A program made the translations under genes and the position numbers. This document shows positions 51,267 to 59,578 of a DNA stretch of 64,000 nucleotides, piece after piece. Source of the stretch: an uncultured Flavobacteriales bacterium (GTDB lineage Bacteria > Bacteroidota > Bacteroidia > Flavobacteriales_E > Vicingaceae); contig CALCHN010000064.1 in assembly GCA_937901255.1 (NCBI GenBank), forward strand, positions 21,761 to 85,760, read 5' to 3'. Positions within the stretch are counted from its first letter, which is position 1, and every line of letters begins with the position of its first letter. The notes below the pieces were generated by a model. The model had not been told where the DNA came from, did no database searches, and saw only the letters and a program-made list of their open reading frames with translations.

Positions 51267-51308
51267 AGAGAGGGGGAAAAGTTATCGCAAGATAACTTGG
51301 GGGTGAGT
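51239..51308 (+). repeat. Nuclease-associated palindromic repeat (NAPR), right copy
   Basis: Base-for-base identical to 50781-50850 and in the same orientation. Its first 28 bp are translated as the end of the DUF559 protein, and the gene stop TAA lies at the centre of the 24-bp palindrome. Confidence 0.95.
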
Positions 51309-51333
51309 CGGAAAAAATTTAAAACTAATTTAA

Positions 51334-51378
51334 GCTCCAACGGAGCGAAATTTAAAAGAGGTGACAGAAGGTCATCGA
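51334..51378. repeat. GCTCC/GGAGC hairpin repeat, right copy flanking the DUF559 unit
   Basis: GCTCC-AAC-GGAGC and GAAATTTAAAAGA followed by GTGACAGAAGGTCATCG. It parallels 50640-50688, including the second small hairpin. Confidence 0.65.
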
Positions 51379-51398
51379 TAAAAATGAAATTAAAATAA

Positions 51399-52682
51399 AT
51401 GTTGCAACCATCTATTCCATTAGCAGAACGACTTAGACCCAATTCTTTTGAGAATTATGTGGGACAAAAGCACCTTGTTGCCGAGGGAAGTACCTTGCGT
51501 AAGCTGATAGAGATGGGAACTATTCCTTCCATGATTTTTTGGGGACCACCCGGAGTAGGAAAAACAACATTAGCCAACATTATTGCTCAATATGCCAAAC
51601 GACCTTTTTATACGCTTAGTGCAATTAATTCAGGAGTGGCTGCTGTAAGGGAAGTAATAGACAAAGCCAAATCTCAACAATTTTTTGGTACGAATCATCC
51701 TATTTTGTTTATTGATGAGATTCATAGGTTTAGCAAGTCGCAGCAAGATTCTTTGTTGGGAGCGGTAGAAAAAGGCATCATCACACTAATTGGAGCAACA
51801 ACAGAAAATCCTTCTTTTGAGGTAATTTCAGCACTTTTATCGCGTTGCCAAGTCTATATTTTAAAAGAACAAACCAAGGAAGATTTGTTAGAGTTAATAG
51901 ACATTGCTCTTACTCAAGATGAATACCTCAAAAAAAGAAAGATAAACATTAAAGAATACGAAACGCTGTTACAATTATCGGGAGGAGATGCTAGAAAATT
52001 ACTCAATACCCTTGAAATTGTTGTAAACAGTTTGCCTGATGATAAAACGCCCATTACCAATGATTTGGTGATGAATATTATTCAGCAAAATTTAGTACGT
52101 TACGATAAAACAGGCGACCAACATTACGATATTATTTCTGCCTTTATTAAATCTATTAGAGGCAGCGACCCCAATGCAGCTGTTTATTGGCTTGCCAGAA
52201 TGTTAGAAGGAGGTGAAGACCCTAAATTTATTGCGAGAAGGTTATTAATTTTATCTTCTGAAGATATTGGAAATGCGAATCCTACAGCTTTAGTAATTGC
52301 CAACAATTGCTTTCAGGCAGTAAATGTAATTGGTATGCCCGAATCAAGAATTATTTTATCGCAGACAGCTATTTATTTAGCAACATCGCCCAAAAGCAAT
52401 GCGTCTTATATGGCTATAAATGAAGCACAAGCATTGGTGCAAAAAACAGGAAATTTGTCTGTTCCGCTACATATAAGAAATGCCCCAACAAAATTGATGA
52501 AAGAAGTAGGTTACGGAAAAAACTACATGTATTCGCATAATTATGAAGGAAATTTCGCTCAGCAAGAGTACCTGCCCGATGATATTAAAAATACTAAATT
52601 TTACGAACCAGGTAATAATGCTAAAGAAAGTAGCATTAGGAATTTCCTTAAAGAAAATTGGAAAGATAAGTATCGGTATTAG
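51399..52682 (+). CDS. rarA: Replication-associated recombination protein A (RarA/MgsA AAA+ ATPase)
   Basis: A 427-residue clamp-loader-like ATPase that acts at stalled replication forks. The N-terminus PLAERLRPNSFENYVGQKHL, Walker A FWGPPGVGKTTLANI, Walker B ILFIDEIHRFSKSQQD, sensor 1 IGATTENPSFEV and the C-terminal tetramerisation region (DPNAAVYWLARMLEGGEDP, SSEDIGNANP) are all intact. Length is normal. It lies directly downstream of the repeat-rich DUF559 segment. Confidence 0.96.
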   Translation: MLQPSIPLAERLRPNSFENYVGQKHLVAEGSTLRKLIEMGTIPSMIFWGPPGVGKTTLANIIAQYAKRPFYTLSAINSGVAAVREVIDKAKSQQFFGTNHPILFIDEIHRFSKSQQDSLLGAVEKGIITLIGATTENPSFEVISALLSRCQVYILKEQTKEDLLELIDIALTQDEYLKKRKINIKEYETLLQLSGGDARKLLNTLEIVVNSLPDDKTPITNDLVMNIIQQNLVRYDKTGDQHYDIISAFIKSIRGSDPNAAVYWLARMLEGGEDPKFIARRLLILSSEDIGNANPTALVIANNCFQAVNVIGMPESRIILSQTAIYLATSPKSNASYMAINEAQALVQKTGNLSVPLHIRNAPTKLMKEVGYGKNYMYSHNYEGNFAQQEYLPDDIKNTKFYEPGNNAKESSIRNFLKENWKDKYRY

Positions 52683-52793
52683 TGGACTTATAGGGGCTCT
52701 TAATTAAAATGTAATGATTATGATTAAACTACTTTGTTATGAAAATAATACAACTAAAAGGGATACACAAATTAGCAAAAACAAAATAGATTA

Positions 52794-53771
52794 ATGTTAA
52801 TTGATAAATCATACTATTTCTCTCATAAAGACACAAAGACTCATATAAAATTTAAAGGAGATAATGAAAAACCAATAATCTTATACTTACATGGTGGTCC
52901 GGGGGGAGATTGTGCCCCATTTATTTATCATTATGGAGAATTAATAGAACAAGATTATTTAATGGTTTATTGGGATCAAAGAGGTTCTGGTTTATCTGAT
53001 AAATATTTGGATGAACAAAATATTTCTTTTGACCTCTTTATAAGCGACCTACACGATATTATAATACACCTAAAAGAAAATTACAAGACCAGTCATTTAA
53101 TATTGCTTGGAACATCTTGGGGAGCTTCTTTAGGGTTAATGTATTTGACTAAATATCAAGGCATAGTAGATGCTTTGATTTGTATTGGAGGCTTGGCTTC
53201 CGTTTCATTAGCAATGGAAGGACTAATTTCTTATGAAAAGAAGTTCATAAAAAGTCAACTTATTGATGAGAAGAATTCAATTCGTAAAAAAGAATTACAA
53301 AAGCTGTTTCAGAATATAAATCTTGTTGATTCATCCTATTCAAACTGGGATTGGGAAGCAATGCAAATGGTAAAACATTTAATTCCCGAAAAATTAAAAA
53401 TAAATGTGTTTCAAATAGATTCATCAATAGAATATATTCCTGATGATGTTTATAAGTCTCTTGGGTATGATTTACAGAGTAATAATGGTAGAAAGATTAA
53501 TAAACTCTTTTGGGAAAGAGAAGAGTTCAAAAATATGAATTTTTTAACCCTCCTATCCAAAATTAGTGACCCCGTAAATATCATTCAGGGTGAATTTGAT
53601 CTAATTGCTGGTATTAAACAAGCAAAAACTATTTATAATAATCTATCTCTTCATTCCGATAAAAAAGAACTTACAATAATTCCAAAGGAGGGGCATCGTA
53701 TATTAAAAAAGAAAACAGAATTAATACAAACAATTAATTCCTTTATAAGTAAACAACTCTTACTGACATAA
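52794..53771 (+). CDS. Alpha/beta hydrolase, proline iminopeptidase-like
   Basis: A 325-residue alpha/beta hydrolase. The oxyanion motif LYLHGGPGG (residues 31-38), YWDQRGSGLSD, the nucleophile elbow LLGTSWGAS (Ser108), an Asp in VNIIQGEFDLIAG and the catalytic His in IPKEGHRIL are all in order. HGGPGG with DQRGSG is the pattern of prolyl aminopeptidases and related hydrolases, but the cap region differs and the substrate is not known. No signal peptide. Confidence 0.87.
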   Translation: MLIDKSYYFSHKDTKTHIKFKGDNEKPIILYLHGGPGGDCAPFIYHYGELIEQDYLMVYWDQRGSGLSDKYLDEQNISFDLFISDLHDIIIHLKENYKTSHLILLGTSWGASLGLMYLTKYQGIVDALICIGGLASVSLAMEGLISYEKKFIKSQLIDEKNSIRKKELQKLFQNINLVDSSYSNWDWEAMQMVKHLIPEKLKINVFQIDSSIEYIPDDVYKSLGYDLQSNNGRKINKLFWEREEFKNMNFLTLLSKISDPVNIIQGEFDLIAGIKQAKTIYNNLSLHSDKKELTIIPKEGHRILKKKTELIQTINSFISKQLLLT

Positions 53772-53794
53772 TAGTAAGTTAGTCTAGATAAGAG

Positions 53795-53902
53795 TTAAAA
53801 CACAGCATTAATAACCCCCAATACTAACAAGAAAAATACTATAACTGAGCAAAGAGATAATACAATTCCAAGTAATAAAGCTTCAATTTTTGATTTTTTC
53901 AA
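53795..53902 (-). CDS. Possible 35-residue membrane peptide
   Basis: A TTG-started frame encodes MKKSKIEA followed by a hydrophobic span (LLLGIVLSLCSVIVFFLLVL) and GVINAVF; a GTG five codons upstream is an alternative start. The basic N-terminus and single helix look like a small membrane protein. It lies in a 374-bp spacer (53772-54145) in which I see no other gene. Tentative. Confidence 0.3.
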   Translation of the reverse strand: MKKSKIEALLLGIVLSLCSVIVFFLLVLGVINAVF

Positions 53903-54070
53903 ACAAAAAAAATTCACTTTTCATCAAAAACACACGATTTTCGACAAAATTTACCACCTAAAGAGAATAAAAGTCAAGCAAAAAACACTCTTTTTTCACC
54001 CCTCAAAAAAATAATATAAAATTATTGTCATTGAAAATCAATTAATTAATATTTTTTACACTACTTTGTA

Positions 54071-54102
54071 TTGCATAGTATTAGTTTTTGTATATATCTT
54101 TG
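54071..54102 (+). promoter_or_regulatory. Promoter of the PadR/PspC operon
   Basis: TTG (54071-54073), 21 bp, then TATCTTTG (54095-54102) fit the Bacteroidota -33/-7 pattern. It lies 44 bp upstream of the first gene. An A-rich leader follows. Confidence 0.6.
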
Positions 54103-54145
54103 CAATGTAAATTAATTTGTATAACATTTAAAAAAATATCAAAAG

Positions 54146-54490
54146 ATGAAAAAAGTAATAATAGTAGCCATGTTTTTAATGAGTAGTGTTTTAATTACTA
54201 CTAAAGCAAATGCTACTACTAATAATGACAATAACACTTGTTTATTAGAAAGTAAATTAGAAAATAATTTAAAATTGCCTGAAAGTTTAAAAAAGCAATC
54301 TAACAGTGGAGTGGTAAAAGTAGATTTTAAAATAAATGCCAACCACCAAATTGAAGTATTAAACATTTCGGGAAACAAAAAAGAAGTTACGACTTATGTA
54401 AAACAACAATTGGAATTGTTGGAAGAAGACATTTGTGTGCTTGAAAAAGGTATTATTTACCACATTAACATAAAAATTAAAATAGTTTAA
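54146..54490 (+). CDS. Small exported protein upstream of padR
   Basis: A 114-residue protein with signal peptide MKKVIIVAMFLMSSVLITTK ending near Ala-Asn-Ala. The mature part has a short beta-rich stretch (SGVVKVDFKINANHQIEVLN, ISGNKKEVTTYVKQQLELLE) that recalls the TonB C-terminal fold, but the match is too weak to assign. Its stop precedes the padR ATG by 1 bp, so it belongs to that operon. Confidence 0.7.
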   Translation: MKKVIIVAMFLMSSVLITTKANATTNNDNNTCLLESKLENNLKLPESLKKQSNSGVVKVDFKINANHQIEVLNISGNKKEVTTYVKQQLELLEEDICVLEKGIIYHINIKIKIV

Positions 54491-54491
54491 T

Positions 54492-54827
54492 ATGAACATA
54501 GAAAATACACAGGCTCAGATGAGAAAGGGAGTGCTGGAATATTGCATTCTTTCTATTCTCAACAACGGAGAAGCCTATCCATCAGAGATAATTGAGCAAC
54601 TAAAGCAAGGAAAGTTAATAGTAGTAGAAGGAACACTTTACCCGCTTTTAACTCGACTAAAAAATGCCGAATTGCTTTCTTATCGTTGGGAGGAATCTAC
54701 ATCAGGACCACCCAGAAAGTATTATCAACTTACTGATAAAGGTAAAAAATTCTTAGAAGAATTAGCAACAACTTGGGATGACCTTGTAGCTGCTGTAGAA
54801 ATTACCAGAAAACCAACTAAAAAATAA
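54492..54827 (+). CDS. PadR family transcriptional regulator
   Basis: A 111-residue winged-helix protein: TQAQMRKGVLEYCILSILNN, GEAYPSEIIEQL, VEGTLYPLLTRLKNAELLSY, SGPPRKYYQLTDKGKKFLEE. This is the compact PadR-s2 type. It very probably controls its own operon, which also codes for a PspC-domain membrane protein; the pairing is recurrent in Bacteroidota and points to envelope stress. Confidence 0.93.
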   Translation: MNIENTQAQMRKGVLEYCILSILNNGEAYPSEIIEQLKQGKLIVVEGTLYPLLTRLKNAELLSYRWEESTSGPPRKYYQLTDKGKKFLEELATTWDDLVAAVEITRKPTKK

Positions 54828-54851
54828 AAACAAACTTTCAAAACGACAATC

Positions 54852-56480
54852 ATGAACCAAACACTAACAATAAACATAAGTGGAATAGTTTTTCATATAG
54901 AAGTGGATGCTTATGAAGCACTTAAAGTCTATTTAAATACCATTAAAAGCTATTTCAATAATTCTGAAGAGCGTGAAGAAATCATGCTTGATATAGAAGC
55001 CAGAGTAGCAGAAATTTTTGCTGAAGCTCAAAATGATAAAAACCAGGTAATTGTAATGGCAGATGTAAATAAAGTAATTGCCATTATGGGAGAACCTGAG
55101 CAGTATTTAACAGATGAAGAGGAAGAAATTCCTACTCAAAAAACGCACAGAAAAAGAGAGGATAAAAAACTTTTTAGAGACCCTGATGATAGAGTGTTAG
55201 GTGGTGTGGCTTCCGGATTAGGAGCTTATATTGGCTTAGATACTGTTTGGGTTAGATTGTTTTTTGTTGCTGCATTTTTTATGGGTTTCGGTATTCTAAC
55301 TTACATTATTTTATGGATAGTAATGCCTGAAGCTAAAACAACTGCAGAAAAATTAAAAATGCGTGGAGAGCCTATCAACATTAAAAATATTGGTAAAGCT
55401 TTTGAATCTGAAGCTCAAAAAGTGGGTGAGAAATTACAAAATGTTGATACCAACAAGTTCACATCAAAAGCAGGAACAGTATTAGAAAATATTGTAATGG
55501 CAATTGCCAGTTTCTTTACAGCTGTTTTCAATATTTTCGGAAAAGTGTTGGGAATTGCTTTCTTGTTTGTAGGAACGTTTATGTTGGTAGTTTTATTGGC
55601 ATTACTTTTTGGTTCTACAGCCATATTTTCAATTTCTAATGATGGTGTTTACTCCGTAGCATCACAAGATTTTTTTAATTTGATTTTTATCAATCAAGAC
55701 CAATTTTATCTAGCATCTATAGCGGTATTTTTGTTAATTGGTGTGCCTGTAATTGGTTTAATTTTTCTGTCTGTTAGAATGTTGTTTAAGGTTAAATCTC
55801 ACTACAGTGTTGGATTAACCTTTGTAGGATTGTTGGTAGTAGGAACAATTTTAGCCTTTATGGTAGGAACGAGGTTAGCTGTAGAAATGTCTGCCGAAGA
55901 AGAGTTTGAAAAAACAGAAATTATTTCGCCTGATTTTAACATTTATGTAATTAAAACCAACATTTCAGAAATGCCCGGACAAGGCGTATTGGAAGATAAA
56001 TTTACCAGTATTTCTATTGAAGGAGATATGATGTATCAACGATTTGTTGAACTATCTGTTGAAAGAAGTAAAAACGACAGCATGATGATAACCACTAATT
56101 TTTCTTCCCACGGAAAAAGCCCGAAAGATGCGCTGAACAAAGCTAAAGCGATTAACTATGTTCATCAGCTTAACGATTCGATACTATTTTTTCCAGATTA
56201 TTTAGCTACCAATAAAGAACATAAAATTAGAGGTCAGCAAGTAGAAATTACAGTGTATTTACCACTTTATCAGAGCATTTATTTAGATAAATCTACCAAA
56301 GAGCTAATTTATGATATAGACAACTTTACCAATACCTATGATAAGAAAATGGTTGGTAGAAAATGGGTAATGTTAGAGCAAGGATTAACTTGCTTAGATT
56401 GTGAAGATATTGAAGGCATTACTTCTAAAGAATTGGAAGAGCTTAAAGCCTTAAAAATGGTAGAGACAGTAATAGAATAA
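54852..56480 (+). CDS. PspC domain membrane protein
   Basis: A 542-residue protein. Residues 1-95 are a soluble N-terminal domain (TLTINISGIVFHIEVDAYEA, IEARVAEIFAEAQ). Residues about 105-165 are PspC (KLFRDPDDRVLGGVASGLGA with the following membrane helix). Three further membrane spans follow (about 235-260, 285-310, 320-340), then a soluble C-terminal domain. The operon with padR suggests a membrane-stress sensor or protector. A terminator lies 58 bp after the stop. Confidence 0.9.
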   Translation: MNQTLTINISGIVFHIEVDAYEALKVYLNTIKSYFNNSEEREEIMLDIEARVAEIFAEAQNDKNQVIVMADVNKVIAIMGEPEQYLTDEEEEIPTQKTHRKREDKKLFRDPDDRVLGGVASGLGAYIGLDTVWVRLFFVAAFFMGFGILTYIILWIVMPEAKTTAEKLKMRGEPINIKNIGKAFESEAQKVGEKLQNVDTNKFTSKAGTVLENIVMAIASFFTAVFNIFGKVLGIAFLFVGTFMLVVLLALLFGSTAIFSISNDGVYSVASQDFFNLIFINQDQFYLASIAVFLLIGVPVIGLIFLSVRMLFKVKSHYSVGLTFVGLLVVGTILAFMVGTRLAVEMSAEEEFEKTEIISPDFNIYVIKTNISEMPGQGVLEDKFTSISIEGDMMYQRFVELSVERSKNDSMMITTNFSSHGKSPKDALNKAKAINYVHQLNDSILFFPDYLATNKEHKIRGQQVEITVYLPLYQSIYLDKSTKELIYDIDNFTNTYDKKMVGRKWVMLEQGLTCLDCEDIEGITSKELEELKALKMVETVIE

Positions 56481-56538
56481 CTATTAATCTATAAAAAAAG
56501 CGGTGGTTTTTAATGTGAAAGTTTACACCGTAACTGAG

Positions 56539-56577
56539 AACTGCATGGAAGATTTTATCTGAAATGCAGTTTTTTTA
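56539..56577 (+). terminator. Intrinsic terminator of the PadR/PspC operon
   Basis: AACTGCAT (56539-56546) pairs with ATGCAGTT (56564-56571), 17-nt loop, followed by a T run. Confidence 0.75.
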
Positions 56578-56617
56578 TTTGAGCTAATTGAGTGAAAACT
56601 TGTAACTTATTAATATG

Positions 56618-56686
56618 ACTCACCCCAAAGTCATCTTGCGATAACTTTTCCCCCTCTCTTTAAAGAGAGGGGGTTAGGGGGAGAGT
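56618..56686 (-). repeat. Nuclease-associated palindromic repeat (NAPR), solo copy b
   Basis: A 69-bp reverse-oriented copy: outer arm ACTCACCCC, a hairpin with one mismatch (AAGTCATC/GATAACTT), the intact CCCCCTCTCTTT/AAAGAGAGGGGG palindrome and GGGGGAGAGT. No nuclease gene is next to it. Confidence 0.85.
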
Positions 56687-56766
56687 TAAAAATAAGCTGT
56701 ATAAAAATAAGATATACTCTTTTTCTATATTAAAATCTATGTTACTATGTGGTTTTAGAGTTGATT

Positions 56767-57546
56767 TTATCCCTCAAAAGTAAAAGAAAGCAAAAACATT
56801 TTAGAACGTAATTGACCAATAGGCGTAGAAAGTGCTGTACCATCATCTTCTAGTAGGTTGAACAATCCGTACGACATTTTTAATTCTATCCCAAACTTAA
56901 AATACTGCAAGTAAAAATCAGTTCCAAACCCTATTTGTCCTACAATATCATCCCGTTTTAGTTTTACAATAATATCGCTTAGTTTGGTAGAAAAATTATC
57001 GGCATCGGCATTAGAAGCTAAATCTAAGGTATAAGCAGCACCACCAATAATGTAAGCACTAAAGTTATTGTATCTTGCAGATTTATATTTAATGTTTAAG
57101 GGGAAATTAATTAAAGTTGATTCAATGTCTTTTTGGTAAGTTTCTACCCCTTTCATGGTTTCAAAAGTGTAAATTAAACTCCTGGAGGAGAACGCTAAGT
57201 TGGGCGTAAACCTTAAACCGAAATAATCGCCTAGGTGTAATTCTGAAATAATTCCTAAGTTAAAACCCGGTGCAGTTTTCGGTTCTAAAATCATTAAAGA
57301 ATCGTTTGAGGTTAAGTCTATTTGGTCTCTTTTAACCACAAAATTGGCAATGTTATAGCCTAATAAAAAACCAAAGTGCATAAAGCGTTTCTCAAACTTA
57401 GGCAAGTTCTTGGTATGCTCTCTTTTGTTGTATGTCTGTGCATCAACATCAACAAAACAAAGGGTAAAAAGTAGAATTAATATGATTTTTATAGATTTCA
57501 CTCGTTTCGTTGTTGAATTTGGGTAAACATAACGGAATCTTATCAA
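56767..57546 (-). CDS. porT: PorT-like outer-membrane protein (T9SS/gliding)
   Basis: A 259-residue protein; the hydrophobic segment SIKIILILLFTLCFVDVDAQ is a signal peptide. With the ATG at 57546 it is preceded by 18 residues; a GTG at 57501 would give a more ordinary signal. The mature part is barrel-like: FMHFGFLLGYNIANFVVKRD, GDYFGLRFTPNLAFSSRSLI, FNLLEDDGTALSTPIGQLRS. This pattern, and the position 2 bp after menG, match PorT of the type IX secretion system. It agrees with the T9SS cargo proteins seen here. Confidence 0.85.
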   Translation of the reverse strand: MIRFRYVYPNSTTKRVKSIKIILILLFTLCFVDVDAQTYNKREHTKNLPKFEKRFMHFGFLLGYNIANFVVKRDQIDLTSNDSLMILEPKTAPGFNLGIISELHLGDYFGLRFTPNLAFSSRSLIYTFETMKGVETYQKDIESTLINFPLNIKYKSARYNNFSAYIIGGAAYTLDLASNADADNFSTKLSDIIVKLKRDDIVGQIGFGTDFYLQYFKFGIELKMSYGLFNLLEDDGTALSTPIGQLRSKMFLLSFTFEG

Positions 57547-57548
57547 AA

Positions 57549-58271
57549 TTATTTGCTTGCCTTGTAAATTGTTGCTATTCCAAACAAAAGGGTGGTTGCT
57601 TTTGCATTTTTATACCCTATTTTTGTGAGTAGCTGTACAAAATCCTCTCCATCAGGAAAAGCATATACAGATTCAGGTAAGTAAGTATAAGCAGCATTAT
57701 CTTTAGAAACCATTTTTCCTATTCCCGGCAGGATTTTATTGAAGTAGAAATTATACAATTGTTTTATCGGAAATTTTCTTGGTTTAGAAAATTCTAAAAT
57801 TACCCCTGAACCGTTTGGTTTTAATACACGTAACATTTCTGTCAAGCCTTTTTCTAAATTTTCAAAATTTCTTACGCCAAAAGCTACGGTATAAGCATCA
57901 AAATAAGCGTCTTCAAATCGTAAGTTTTCAGAATCGCCAAGTTCTAAGCTAATGATATTGTCAACACCTTTCTTCTTAATTTTTTCTTTGCCTACATTTA
58001 ACATTCCTTCAGAAATGTCTATTCCAATAATTTCGTCAGGATTTAATTTTAACGCTTCAATAGCAAAATCGGCAGTTCCTGTAGCAATATCCAATATTTT
58101 TTTAGGCTGATGAGGAGCCAACATTCTCACGGCCTTTTTTCTCCAAAGAATATCAATACCCAACGACAAAAAATGATTTAAAAAATCATATTTATGCGAG
58201 ATATTGTTGAACATGGTAGCTACCTGCTCTTTTTTAGTTTCTTGTTTTTCTTTGTAAGGAATAACGGTCAT
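57549..58271 (-). CDS. menG: Demethylmenaquinone methyltransferase
   Basis: A 240-residue UbiE/MenG-family methyltransferase, the last step of menaquinone synthesis. It has MFNNISHKYDFLNHFLSLGID, motif I ILDIATGTADFAIEAL, IGIDISEGMLNVGKEK, and the signature YTVAFGVRNFENLEKGLTEM followed by RVLKPNGSGVILEFSKP. A menaquinone-only role is expected for this phylum. Its ATG overlaps the stop of the kinase gene by 4 bp, and porT begins 2 bp after its stop, so the three are one operon. Confidence 0.95.
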   Translation of the reverse strand: MTVIPYKEKQETKKEQVATMFNNISHKYDFLNHFLSLGIDILWRKKAVRMLAPHQPKKILDIATGTADFAIEALKLNPDEIIGIDISEGMLNVGKEKIKKKGVDNIISLELGDSENLRFEDAYFDAYTVAFGVRNFENLEKGLTEMLRVLKPNGSGVILEFSKPRKFPIKQLYNFYFNKILPGIGKMVSKDNAAYTYLPESVYAFPDGEDFVQLLTKIGYKNAKATTLLFGIATIYKASK

Positions 58272-59281
58272 TCAGCTAAGTGATTTAAAGTTTCTTTTAA
58301 TAAAATGTTTTTATCTATAGGTACAACACCTACTTTTTCGCAAACCAATCCACCGGCAAGATTAGCTATTTGAGCAATCACTTCATTTGGTTGTTTTAAA
58401 GCTAAACATAATGAAGCTACACTAATTACGGTATCTCCGGCACCAGAAACATCTGCTATATTTCTAATATGAGCAGGAATATGTTGGTGAGAAGTAGTAT
58501 TAAAAATTAACATACCATGTTCTGATAAAGTAATTAAGGTTGAAGCAGGGTTTAATTGTTCGTGTAATAATTTTAATGCGTTGATGATGCTGTTGATGTC
58601 AGACGTTTTAATATCTAAATTCAACCCTTCTCTTAGTTCTTTAAGGTTGGGTTTGAATAAAGTAACATTTTTATAGGCTAAAAAGTTTTTCTTTTTCGGA
58701 TCTACAGTAGTGGGGATATTTTTGTTGTTGCAAAGTTCTACCACTTTTTCTATGAGTGTAGGGGTAATAACACCTTTGTCATAATCTTCAAAAATAACTA
58801 CATCTACTTTTTCGGTGGTAATTACGTTTTTAATAACATCAAAAAGAGCATTGCTTTCTTGATTGTTGAGTGGTGCTTCTGTTTCAGAATCCACTCGTAA
58901 TAATTGGTGGTTATTGCCAATTACTCTGGTTTTAACGGTGGTTACTCTGTTGTCAATTTTTATTAATCCTTTAGTAGTAAGTTGTGAAGAAGTAAGCAGA
59001 TGCTCAAAAGCAGCACCATCTTCATCTTTACCTATGGCAGAACATAAAATAGGATTACCACCCAATGCTTGTACATTAAGGGCTACATTGGCAGCACCTC
59101 CCAAACGATTTTCTCTCTTTTCTACAGCCACAATAGGCACAGGAGCTTCAGGAGAAATACGGTCAACTTTGCCAAAATAATAGGCATCTATCATTACATC
59201 TCCAATGATTAATACATTGAGTTGGTTAAAATCATCAAATAACTGATGTATATCTTTTTGATTTATTGATGGTTGCTTCAT
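58268..59281 (-). CDS. PfkB-family sugar kinase, heptose-7-phosphate kinase (HldA/RfaE N-domain) type
   Basis: A 337-residue ribokinase-fold kinase. It begins with LNVLIIGDVMIDAYYFGKVD and carries RISPEAPVPIVAVEKRENRL, GGAANVALNVQALGG (substrate site) and ISGAGDT-type anion hole DVSGAGDTVISVASLC with the catalytic Asp. This matches D-beta-D-heptose 7-phosphate kinases involved in ADP-heptose for LPS. The nucleotidyltransferase half of HldE is absent. Other sugar-phosphate substrates are possible. Confidence 0.85.
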   Translation of the reverse strand: MKQPSINQKDIHQLFDDFNQLNVLIIGDVMIDAYYFGKVDRISPEAPVPIVAVEKRENRLGGAANVALNVQALGGNPILCSAIGKDEDGAAFEHLLTSSQLTTKGLIKIDNRVTTVKTRVIGNNHQLLRVDSETEAPLNNQESNALFDVIKNVITTEKVDVVIFEDYDKGVITPTLIEKVVELCNNKNIPTTVDPKKKNFLAYKNVTLFKPNLKELREGLNLDIKTSDINSIINALKLLHEQLNPASTLITLSEHGMLIFNTTSHQHIPAHIRNIADVSGAGDTVISVASLCLALKQPNEVIAQIANLAGGLVCEKVGVVPIDKNILLKETLNHLAE

Positions 59282-59397
59282 GAAACTTCTTAGTAGCGTT
59301 TAATTGCAAAGAAACGCAAAAAGTTAGGGATTTTGTATATGTAGGACAGGAAAATGAAGAAATCTGAAAAATAGTTTAAGGCTTTCTTTATCCTAAA

Positions 59398-59461
59398 TGT
59401 CATTTCGAACAAAATTTTACAAGTTGAGGAACTAAACTTAGTAAAATGCAGCTAGAGAAAT
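59398..59461. repeat. TGTCATTTCGAAC hairpin repeat
   Basis: A 64-bp unit TGTCATTTCGAAC ... ATTTTAC AAG ... TTAGTAAAAT, matching 40313-40378 and 44807-44870. The TTTTAC and GTAAAA arms can pair. Confidence 0.65.
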
Positions 59462-59502
59462 ATTTTGATTTAGATAGCAGAAATATTTAATTACAAAATT
59501 TT

Positions 59503-59540
59503 GTAAACGAACGCATTATAAAAGCACATGGGATGGGGGA
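59503..59540 (-). repeat. Degenerate CGAAC..CATTATAAAAG repeat at the 3' side of a small gene
   Basis: ACGAACGCATTATAAAAGC followed by ACATGGGATGGGG resembles the block at 60468-60500. It lies about 40 bp beyond the stop of the 145-residue gene. Confidence 0.45.
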
Positions 59541-59578
59541 GGAGGGAAAAATCTACGCTCAGTTGGGGTGGTATTAAA

